Shown here piece after piece: positions 32,625 to 39,685 of a DNA stretch of 64,000 nt. The notes under the pieces are model-generated. The model was not told the origin of the DNA, searched no databases, and saw only the letters and a list, made by a program, of their open reading frames with translations. The position numbers and the translations under genes are program-made. This DNA comes from Fimbriimonadaceae bacterium (lineage in GTDB: Bacteria; Armatimonadota; UBA10988). How positions within the stretch are numbered: the first letter of the stretch is position 1; each line of letters begins with the position of its first letter. Where the stretch lies: assembly GCA_020850355.1 (NCBI GenBank), contig JADZEX010000009.1:1-64000 (forward strand), given 5' to 3'.

Positions 32625-33982
32625 CGCGGCGCAGCCTGCTGGCGGGCGCCGGCGCGGCGCTGGGCTGGGCTCGGCGGGCCCGCGGCGCGGCCCGGCCGAA
32701 TCTGGTGCTGCTCCTGACCGACGACCAGCGCCACGACACCATCGCGGCGCTGGGCCACCCGGACCTGCGCACCCCGGCCCTCGACAGCCTGGTGCAGGAC
32801 GGCGTGGCCTGCACCCGGACCTACCTCGAAGGTTCGACCCAGGGGGCCGTCTGCGTCTGCAGCCGGGCCTGTCTGCTGACCGGCCGTGGCCTCTTCCGCG
32901 CCGCGGCCGACCTCGCCGACCCGGCCCAACCGCTGCTGCCGGAGGTGCTCCGCGACGCCGGCTACCAGACCCACGTCATCGGCAAATGGCACAACGGGGC
33001 CGCGTCGCTGGGACGGGCCTTCAGCAGTGGCGAGCGGCTCTTCCTGGGCGGCATGGGCGACCACCAGGCCCTGCCGCTGGCGCCGTTCGACCCCAGCGGC
33101 CGCTTCGCGGCCGCCACGCGACGCGCCGAACCGGGGTTTGCCAGTGACCTCTTCGCCGACAGCGCGGTCCGCTTCCTGCGGCAGCCGCCGGCCGACCGGC
33201 CGTTCTTCCTGTACGTCGCCTTCACCACGCCACACGACCCGCGCACGCCGCCCGACGACCTGCGCGCCGCCTACGACCCGGCGGCGCTGACGCTGCCGCC
33301 GAACCTGCTGCCGGAGCATCCCTTCGACAACGGTGCGTTGCGCATCCGGGACGAACTGCTGGCGCCGTTCCCCCGGACGCCGGCGGTGATCCGCACCGAG
33401 CTGGCCAGCTACTACGCCATGATCACGGCGGTCGACCGCGCCATCGGCCGCGTACTGGAGGCGCTGCGCGAGGCTGGCCGCGAGCGCGACACGATCGTCG
33501 TGTTCGCCGGCGACAACGGCCTGGCGGTCGGGCAGCACGGGCTGCTGGGCAAGCAGAGCCTCTATGAGCACAGCCTGCGGGTGCCGCTGGTCTGGCGAGG
33601 ACCCGACCTGCCGCGCGGCGCGCGGCGTGCGGCGCTGGCATGTCTGCACGACGTCTACCCGACGCTCGCCGACCTGCTCGGCCTGCCGCTCCCCGCGGCG
33701 GTCGACGGGTGCAGCCTGCGGGCGGTGCTGCAGGACGCTGGCGCGCCGGGCCGAGCCACGTTGGGGGCAGCCTATGGGCAGACCCAGCGGCTGGCCAGCG
33801 ACGGGCGCTGGAAGCTGCTCCGCTACCCGCGAGTCGGCCAGACCCAGTTGTTCGATCTGGCTGCCGACCCGTGGGAGCAGTTCAACTTGGCCGGCGACGC
33901 CCGGCATGGCCAGCAGATCAGCCGCCTGACCGCCGTGCTGCAGGCCTGGCAACGCGCTGCCGGCGACCCGCTGGCGGCCTGA
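32621..33982 (+). CDS. Exported sulfatase with CxCSR maturation motif, 453 aa
   Basis: Type I sulfatase fold: NLVLLLTDDQRHDT (metal Asp-Asp), HVIGKWHNG, FFLYVAFTTPHDPR, and IVVFAGDNGLAVGQHGLLGKQSLYEHSLRVPL near residue 300. The N-terminus TRRSLLAGAGAALGWARRARGA is a twin-arginine-like signal. The nucleophile region reads Cys78-Val-Cys80-Ser-Arg82, with LLTGR after it. The usual motif is C-x-P-S-R, so the Pro is replaced by Cys. Cys78 remains the formylglycine candidate. The GTG start overlaps the previous stop. Substrate unknown. Confidence 0.88.
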   Translation: MTRRSLLAGAGAALGWARRARGAARPNLVLLLTDDQRHDTIAALGHPDLRTPALDSLVQDGVACTRTYLEGSTQGAVCVCSRACLLTGRGLFRAAADLADPAQPLLPEVLRDAGYQTHVIGKWHNGAASLGRAFSSGERLFLGGMGDHQALPLAPFDPSGRFAAATRRAEPGFASDLFADSAVRFLRQPPADRPFFLYVAFTTPHDPRTPPDDLRAAYDPAALTLPPNLLPEHPFDNGALRIRDELLAPFPRTPAVIRTELASYYAMITAVDRAIGRVLEALREAGRERDTIVVFAGDNGLAVGQHGLLGKQSLYEHSLRVPLVWRGPDLPRGARRAALACLHDVYPTLADLLGLPLPAAVDGCSLRAVLQDAGAPGRATLGAAYGQTQRLASDGRWKLLRYPRVGQTQLFDLAADPWEQFNLAGDARHGQQISRLTAVLQAWQRAAGDPLAA

Positions 33983-34028
33983 GCCGGTGGTCAGAATGTT
34001 GAACGTGCCAACCTCCGGAGGGTGAGAC

Positions 34029-35153
34029 ATGCAATACCGCGCGTTTGGCCAGACCGGCATGAGCATCTCCCGGCTCGGGTTCGGGGCGATGCGGCTGCCG
34101 CAGGAGCAGCGGGCCGACGGCAGCAGCGGCGTCGCGGTGGAGCAGTCCATCGCGCTCTTCCACCGGGCCTTCGAGCTCGGCCTGAACTACGTCGACACGG
34201 CGCTTTTCTACTGCGGTGGCGAGAGCGAAATCGTCGTCGGGCAGGCCCTCAAGGGCTGGCGCGAGCGGGTCTACCTGTCGACCAAGTTCCCCGTCCGCCG
34301 CGAGCAGGGCTACCGGGCCACGCTGGAGGAGCAGCTCCGCAAGCTGGACGTCGAGTACCTCGACTGCTACCACTTCCATGGCATCGGGCAGTGGTTCCTG
34401 AATCACGAGCAGCTCGACGAGATGTTGGCGGCGGCGACGCAGGCCAAGGCCGAGGGGTTGATTCGCCACATCAGCTTCTCGTTCCACGACAAGCCCGAGG
34501 TGATGGCCAAGATCATCGACCTCGGCGTCTTCTCGTCGGTGCTCTGTCAGTACAACCTGCTCGACCGGGCCAACGAACCGGCCCTGGCCGACGCCAAGGC
34601 CCGCGGGCTGGGGACGGTCGTGATGGGCCCGGTCGGCGGCGGCCGAATCGCCGGTCTGCCGCCCGAGCTGGCGGCACAGTTGGGCATTCCGGTGCGCTCC
34701 AGCGCCGAGCTGGCGCTGCGTTTCGTGATGGCCAACCCCAATGTCGACTGCGCCCTCTCGGGGATGAACGCGCTGTCGCAGATCGAAGAGAACTGCGCCA
34801 CCGCCGACACCGCCGGACCGCTCTCGCCGGCCGAGGTCGAGGCGGTCAACGCGGCGATGGAGGAGAACAAGCGGCTGGCCGACCTGTACTGCACTGGCTG
34901 CGACTACTGTCTGCCGCACTGCCCCAACGAGGTCAACATCAGCCGCATCTTCGGCGCCATGAACTCGCACCGGGTTTACGGCCTGACCGGCCACGCGAAG
35001 CACCTCTACGACAGCATCGGCCGCGGCAACGTGAAGGGCGCCAAGGCCGACGCCTGTGTCGAGTGTGGCGAGTGCGAGGAGCACTGCCCGCAGCAAATCC
35101 CGATCCGCGAACAGCTCCGCGACTGCCGCGAGCTGTTCGAGAGCCTGGCCTAG
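34029..35153 (+). CDS. Aldo/keto reductase with C-terminal 4Fe-4S ferredoxin domain, 374 aa
   Basis: Residues 1-270 form the AKR barrel (FGQTGMSISRLGFGAMRLPQ, NYVDTALFYCGGESEIVVGQ, with the catalytic Asp-Tyr positions, and STKFPV). YHFHGIG replaces the usual LMH. The C-terminal domain has two cysteine clusters, CTGCDYCLPHCP (about 290) and CVECGECEEHCPQ (about 338), fitting two 4Fe-4S centres, so electrons may come from or go to ferredoxin. A GGAGG site precedes the ATG. It lies just upstream of the activase and glycyl radical enzyme, and may reduce an aldehyde or ketone product. Confidence 0.9.
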   Translation: MQYRAFGQTGMSISRLGFGAMRLPQEQRADGSSGVAVEQSIALFHRAFELGLNYVDTALFYCGGESEIVVGQALKGWRERVYLSTKFPVRREQGYRATLEEQLRKLDVEYLDCYHFHGIGQWFLNHEQLDEMLAAATQAKAEGLIRHISFSFHDKPEVMAKIIDLGVFSSVLCQYNLLDRANEPALADAKARGLGTVVMGPVGGGRIAGLPPELAAQLGIPVRSSAELALRFVMANPNVDCALSGMNALSQIEENCATADTAGPLSPAEVEAVNAAMEENKRLADLYCTGCDYCLPHCPNEVNISRIFGAMNSHRVYGLTGHAKHLYDSIGRGNVKGAKADACVECGECEEHCPQQIPIREQLRDCRELFESLA

Positions 35154-35161
35154 CCGCCGCG

Positions 35162-36097
35162 ATGGCCACTCCGACGACGCCGCTTCGCGGACGGGTCTTC
35201 GACGTGCAACGCTTCTCGATTCACGACGGCCCGGGTATCCGGACCACCGTCTTCCTGAAGGGCTGCCCGTTGCGCTGCGTCTGGTGCCACAATCCCGAGG
35301 CGGTCAGCCGGGGGCCGCAGCTCTCTTATCTGGCGGCCCGCTGCATCGCCTGCGGCGCCTGTGTCGAGGTCTGCCCGCAGGGGGCGCACACGCTGGTTGG
35401 CGAACGCCACCGCTTCGACCGCGCGCAGTGCGAGGTCTGTGGGGCCTGTGCAGCGGCGTGCTGCACGCAAGCGCTGGAGCTGGTCGGCCGCGACGCGACG
35501 GTCGACGAGATCCTCGACGAGGTGCTCCGCGACCGCATCTTCTACGACTCCTCGGGCGGCGGGATGACCCTCTCCGGGGGTGAGCCCTTGGCGCAGTTGG
35601 AGTTCGCTGCAGCGTTGCTGACCGCTGCCCGCAGGGCGGGCGTCGCGACCGCCGTGGAGACCTGCGGCTACGTCCCGCCGGCGCATCTGGAGCAGGTCCG
35701 GCCGTTGGTCGACCTGTTCTTGTTCGACCTCAAAGAGACCGACCCCGCGCGCCACGCCGCCTGGTGCGGTCAGGAGCCAGCGCGGATCCTGGCCAACCTG
35801 CAGGCCCTGCACGACCGTGGCGCGGCGATCTGGCTGCGGCTGCCGCTGGTGCCGGGGCTGAACGCCCGGCCCGACCACTTCGCGGCGGTCGCGGCGCAAG
35901 TGCGCGCCCTGCCGCGCTTGCAGGCGGTGGAAGTGATGCCGTATCATCGCCTGGGCAGCGCCAAGCGCGAGCGGCTGGGCCTGCCCGCGACCGATGCCGG
36001 CCTCGAACCGCCCAGTGCGGAGTTGGTGGCGGACTGGATCGCCGCGCTGCGGGCGCTGGGGGTGCCCGTCCGCGAGGCCTCGGGAGGGAACGCATGA
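35162..36097 (+). CDS. Glycyl-radical-enzyme activating protein (radical SAM), 311 aa
   Basis: Installs the glycyl radical on its partner by SAM cleavage. Cys35, Cys39 and Cys42 in GCPLRCVWCHNPE form the radical SAM C-x3-C-x2-C motif. SIHDGPGIRTTVFLKG before it is the family signature. An insertion of two ferredoxin-type clusters follows (CIACGACVEVCPQG and CEVCGACAAACC), as in activases of dehydratase-type enzymes rather than of pyruvate formate-lyase. LSGGEPL and YVPPAHLEQVRPLVDLFLFD are conserved. Its stop overlaps the enzyme's start (ATGA). Confidence 0.95.
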   Translation: MATPTTPLRGRVFDVQRFSIHDGPGIRTTVFLKGCPLRCVWCHNPEAVSRGPQLSYLAARCIACGACVEVCPQGAHTLVGERHRFDRAQCEVCGACAAACCTQALELVGRDATVDEILDEVLRDRIFYDSSGGGMTLSGGEPLAQLEFAAALLTAARRAGVATAVETCGYVPPAHLEQVRPLVDLFLFDLKETDPARHAAWCGQEPARILANLQALHDRGAAIWLRLPLVPGLNARPDHFAAVAAQVRALPRLQAVEVMPYHRLGSAKRERLGLPATDAGLEPPSAELVADWIAALRALGVPVREASGGNA

Positions 36098-38451
36098 CCG
36101 ATCGCGTGGCGCGGCTGCGCGCCGCCAGCCTGGCCGCCCGGCCGACCCTGACCGCCGAGCGGGCCGTGCTGCTGACGCGCTTCTACCGCGCCGAGGACGG
36201 CCGCTGGTCGGTGCCGGTGCTGCGCGCCCGGTCGTTTCTGGCGCTGTGTCAGCAGCAGACCATCTACCTCGGCGACGACGAACTGCTGGTCGGCGAACGC
36301 GGCCCGGCGCCGAAGGTGGTGCCGACCTTTCCCGAACTGACCTGCCACAGCCTGGACGACCTGCGCATCCTTCACGACCGGCCGCTGACGCACTACGACG
36401 TGCCGCCGGCGATGCTGACGGCCTACGAGACCGAGGTGATCCCCTACTGGCGTGGCCGCAGCCTGCGCGACAAGATCATGGCGGCGCTGAGCGACGACTG
36501 GCTGGCGGCCTACGACGCGGGGGTCTTCACCGAGTTCATGGAGCAGCGCGCACCGGGCCACACCGTGTTGGACGACAAGATCTACCACACCGGCCTGCGG
36601 GCGACGCAGCAGCGGATCGACGCGACGATCGCCGCGCTGGACTGGTCGCACGATGCCGAGGCCTGGGCCAAGCGGGAGCAACTGGTGGCGATGCGGATCG
36701 CCTGCCAGGCAGTGCTGACCTTCGCGGCGCGCCACGCCGCGCGGGCTCGCGAGCTGGCGACCACCGCGCCGGAACCGCGGGCCAGCGAGCTGCGCCAAAT
36801 CGCGGCGGTCTGCGACCGCGTCCCGGCCGAGGCGCCGACCACCTTCTGGGAGGCGCTGCAAGCCTACTGGTTCTGCCACCTCGCGGTGATCACCGAGCTG
36901 AACGGCTGGGACAGCTTCAGCCCCGGCCACCTCGACCAGCACCTGGCGCCGTTCTACGAGGCCGACCTGGCGGCCGGGCGGCTGACTCGTGAAGGTGCCA
37001 AGGAGCTGCTCGGCGCGTTCTTCGTGAAGTTCAACAACCACCCGGCCCCGCCGAAGGTTGGCGTCACCGCCGCCGAGAGTGGCACCTACACCGACTTCGC
37101 GAACCTCAACCTGGCCGGCCTGCGGACCGATGGCAGCGATGGCTCGACCGCCGTGACCGAGCTGCTGCTGGAGGTGATCGACGAACTGCATCTGCTGCAA
37201 CCGTCGAGCAACCTGCAGCTCTCGCGGAAGACACCCGAGGTCGTGCTGCGGCAGACCCTGCGCGTGCTGCGCCACGGCTACGGCTTCCCGAGCATTTTCA
37301 ACGCCGACGCCGTGGTGCAGGAGCAACTGCGGCAGGGCAAGACCCTCGCCGACGCCCGCGCCGGCGGGTGCAGCGGCTGCGTCGAGACCGGGGCCTTCGG
37401 CAAGGAGGCCTACATCCTGACGGGCTACTTCAACCTGCCGAAGATCCTGGAGTTGACGCTCCACGACGGCTGGGACCCGCGCCGCGGGCGCCAGCTTGGT
37501 CCGCGCACCGGCGACCCGGCCGGCTGGCAGTCGGGCGAGGAGCTGTTCGCCGCCTTCAGCACGCAGTTCCGGCACTTCCTGGAGCTCAAGCTGGCGGGCA
37601 ACCACTGCATCGAGCAGATCTACGCCCGCCTGATGCCGGCGCCGTTCCTGTCGGTGCTGACCGACGATTGCGTGGCCCGCGGCCGCGACTACAACGCCGG
37701 CGGGGCGCGCTACAACAACAGCTACATCCAGTTCGTCGGGATCGGCAGCCTGACCGACAGCCTGGCGGCGATTGAGCAGCTCTGCTACCAGCAGGCCGAC
37801 CTGCCGCTGGCGGAGCTGGTGGCGCTCTGCGACCACGACTTCGCCGCCGCCGAACCAGTGCGGCAACGCCTCGCCACGAGTTGCCCGAAGTACGGTAACG
37901 ACGACGACGCGGCCGACCGCCTGATGCGCCGCACCTTCGAGCTGCTGGTGGCCAGCCTGGATGGCCGGCCGAACACCAAGGGCGGCTGCTATCGCGTCGA
38001 GATGCTGCCGACCACCTGCCACGTTTACTTCGGCCAGGTCACTGGCGCCACGCCCGACGGCCGGCGCGCCGGGGAGCCACTCAGCGAAGGCATCTCGCCG
38101 GTCCAGGGCGCCGACCGCCGCGGCCCCACCGCGGTGATCCGCTCGGCGGCCAAGATGGACCACCTCCAGACCGGTGGCACGCTGCTCAACCTCAAGTTGG
38201 CCCCCAGCCTGGTCGCCGACGAGGCCGGGCTGACCGCCTGGGCGGCCCTGGTGCGCGGCTACTTCGCGCTCGACGGCCACCATCTGCAGTTCAACGTGGT
38301 CACCGCCGAGCAGCTCCGCGCGGCGCAACGCGACCCCGCCGCGCACCGTGGGCTGATCGTCCGCGTGGCTGGCTACAGCGACTACTTCTGCGACCTCTCC
38401 GAACCGCTCCAAAACGAGATCATCGCCCGCACGGCGCACGCCGCGTTCTGA
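36094..38451 (+). CDS. Glycyl radical enzyme, HypD-like dehydratase type, 785 aa
   Basis: Oxygen-sensitive radical enzyme. The catalytic cysteine is Cys429 in GGCSGCVETGAFGKEAY, and the glycyl radical site is Gly760 in LIVRVAGYSDYFCDLSEPLQ near the C-terminus. This spacing is close to that of trans-4-hydroxyproline dehydratase HypD (Cys434/Gly765), and the surrounding motif resembles that group, but the substrate-binding residues have not been tested, so another dehydratase or lyase remains possible. An additional cysteine, Cys426, lies three residues before the catalytic one. It is coupled to its activase. Presence of the pair implies anaerobic or microaerobic metabolism. Confidence 0.9.
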   Translation: MTDRVARLRAASLAARPTLTAERAVLLTRFYRAEDGRWSVPVLRARSFLALCQQQTIYLGDDELLVGERGPAPKVVPTFPELTCHSLDDLRILHDRPLTHYDVPPAMLTAYETEVIPYWRGRSLRDKIMAALSDDWLAAYDAGVFTEFMEQRAPGHTVLDDKIYHTGLRATQQRIDATIAALDWSHDAEAWAKREQLVAMRIACQAVLTFAARHAARARELATTAPEPRASELRQIAAVCDRVPAEAPTTFWEALQAYWFCHLAVITELNGWDSFSPGHLDQHLAPFYEADLAAGRLTREGAKELLGAFFVKFNNHPAPPKVGVTAAESGTYTDFANLNLAGLRTDGSDGSTAVTELLLEVIDELHLLQPSSNLQLSRKTPEVVLRQTLRVLRHGYGFPSIFNADAVVQEQLRQGKTLADARAGGCSGCVETGAFGKEAYILTGYFNLPKILELTLHDGWDPRRGRQLGPRTGDPAGWQSGEELFAAFSTQFRHFLELKLAGNHCIEQIYARLMPAPFLSVLTDDCVARGRDYNAGGARYNNSYIQFVGIGSLTDSLAAIEQLCYQQADLPLAELVALCDHDFAAAEPVRQRLATSCPKYGNDDDAADRLMRRTFELLVASLDGRPNTKGGCYRVEMLPTTCHVYFGQVTGATPDGRRAGEPLSEGISPVQGADRRGPTAVIRSAAKMDHLQTGGTLLNLKLAPSLVADEAGLTAWAALVRGYFALDGHHLQFNVVTAEQLRAAQRDPAAHRGLIVRVAGYSDYFCDLSEPLQNEIIARTAHAAF

Positions 38452-38481
38452 CCGCCAGGCGGCCCGGCTCTTGCGCTCGCT

Positions 38482-38510
38482 TTGACTCGGCGTTGCGAAA
38501 CGACTATACT
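38482..38510 (+). promoter_or_regulatory. Promoter of the histidine kinase gene
   Basis: TTGACT (38482-38487) and TATACT (38505-38510) are separated by 17 bases, each five of six to consensus. The start codon follows about 68 bases later. The sequence is locally AT-richer than its flanks. Confidence 0.7.
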
Positions 38511-38578
38511 CCGGGGCGACGTCCGAGTCAGCCAGCGTCGGCCGCAGTGGGGGCGGCCGCGACGCGGATCGGAGCAGC

Positions 38579-39685
38579 ATGCGCAGGCGTGCCGGCGCAG
38601 GGGTGGACCCCGTCCTGCGGGCGTGGATCGAGAGCGCGACCGAGCCCACCGCCCTGGTCGACGCGGCGGGACGCTATGTTGCGCTCAACGACGCCTACCG
38701 GGCCTGGCTGGCGTTACCCCCCGACGTTGGCGAGGGGCAGTCGCGGGACCTGGTGCTGCGGACCTGGCTGCTGCCCCGCCTGCGCGACGCCCGCCCGCTG
38801 ACGCAGTGGCTGGCGGAGCTGGCTGACGGCAGCCGCGGCCCCTGCAGCCTGACCGTCGAAGCCGGCGTGGGATCGTCGCGCTGGTGGCACGGCGAGACCC
38901 GCGCCCTGACCACCCACGACGGCGCACTGCTGGCCTGGCGCGAGGCCTGGACCGAGCACCGCGAGGCCACCGCCCCCCGGCAGGAACGCCCCAGCGCCGA
39001 TGAGGCCCTGGCGCGGGTCTCTCACGAGTTGCGGACCCCGATGACCGCGATTGTCGGATTCTGCCACATCCTGCTGCTGGAATCCTCGGGCCTGGTAGCG
39101 TCGCAGGCCGAGAGCGTCCGCAAGATTCTGCGCAACGCAATGATCTTGCAGCAGCTTCTGACGAACGTCCTGGACCTCGCCAAGATGGAGCGGCAGGGCA
39201 TCAAAGTCGCCCTCGAGGCCGTCGATCCCGCGGATCTGGCGCACGAGGCGGTCGAGGCGGTCGAGCCGCTGCTGTGGGGTCGCGACCTGCAGGTCGAGGT
39301 GGCCTGCGACGGTCTGCCGGCGGTCCAGACCGACCGCCTGCGCGCCAAGCAGGTCCTGATCAACCTGCTCAGCAACGCCGTCAAGTACACCGACCAGGGC
39401 CTCGTGCGGGTGACCGGGCGGTGCCTGCAGGGCGGCCTGGCGCTGGCCGTCAGCGACACCGGCGAGGGCATCCCAGCCGAGCAGTTGGAGCGCGTCTTCG
39501 AGCCCTATGTGCAGATCGACAGCGAGCGGCAACGGCGGATCGCCGGCAACGGGCTCGGCCTGGCGATCGTCAAGGGCCTGCTCGCAGTGCTCGGCGGCCG
39601 GATCAGCGTGCAGAGTCAGGTCGGGGTCGGGTCCACCTTCACGGTGTGGCTGCCCCTTGCGGGTCGCGCACCGGCGTCAGGCTGA
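38579..39685 (+). CDS. Soluble PAS histidine kinase, 368 aa
   Basis: Two-component sensor without transmembrane segments, so it senses an internal signal or is membrane-associated through partners. Residues about 18-115 form a PAS-like domain (ATEPTALVDAAGRYVALNDA). The dimerisation domain has His149 in ALARVSHELRTPMTAIVGF. The ATPase domain shows N-box QVLINLLSNAVKYT, G1 SDTGEGIP, F-box FEPYVQ, and G2 GNGLGLAIVKG. GGAG is 5 bases before the ATG. No response regulator is adjacent. The final 47 bases overlap the convergent gene. Confidence 0.9.
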   Translation: MRRRAGAGVDPVLRAWIESATEPTALVDAAGRYVALNDAYRAWLALPPDVGEGQSRDLVLRTWLLPRLRDARPLTQWLAELADGSRGPCSLTVEAGVGSSRWWHGETRALTTHDGALLAWREAWTEHREATAPRQERPSADEALARVSHELRTPMTAIVGFCHILLLESSGLVASQAESVRKILRNAMILQQLLTNVLDLAKMERQGIKVALEAVDPADLAHEAVEAVEPLLWGRDLQVEVACDGLPAVQTDRLRAKQVLINLLSNAVKYTDQGLVRVTGRCLQGGLALAVSDTGEGIPAEQLERVFEPYVQIDSERQRRIAGNGLGLAIVKGLLAVLGGRISVQSQVGVGSTFTVWLPLAGRAPASG

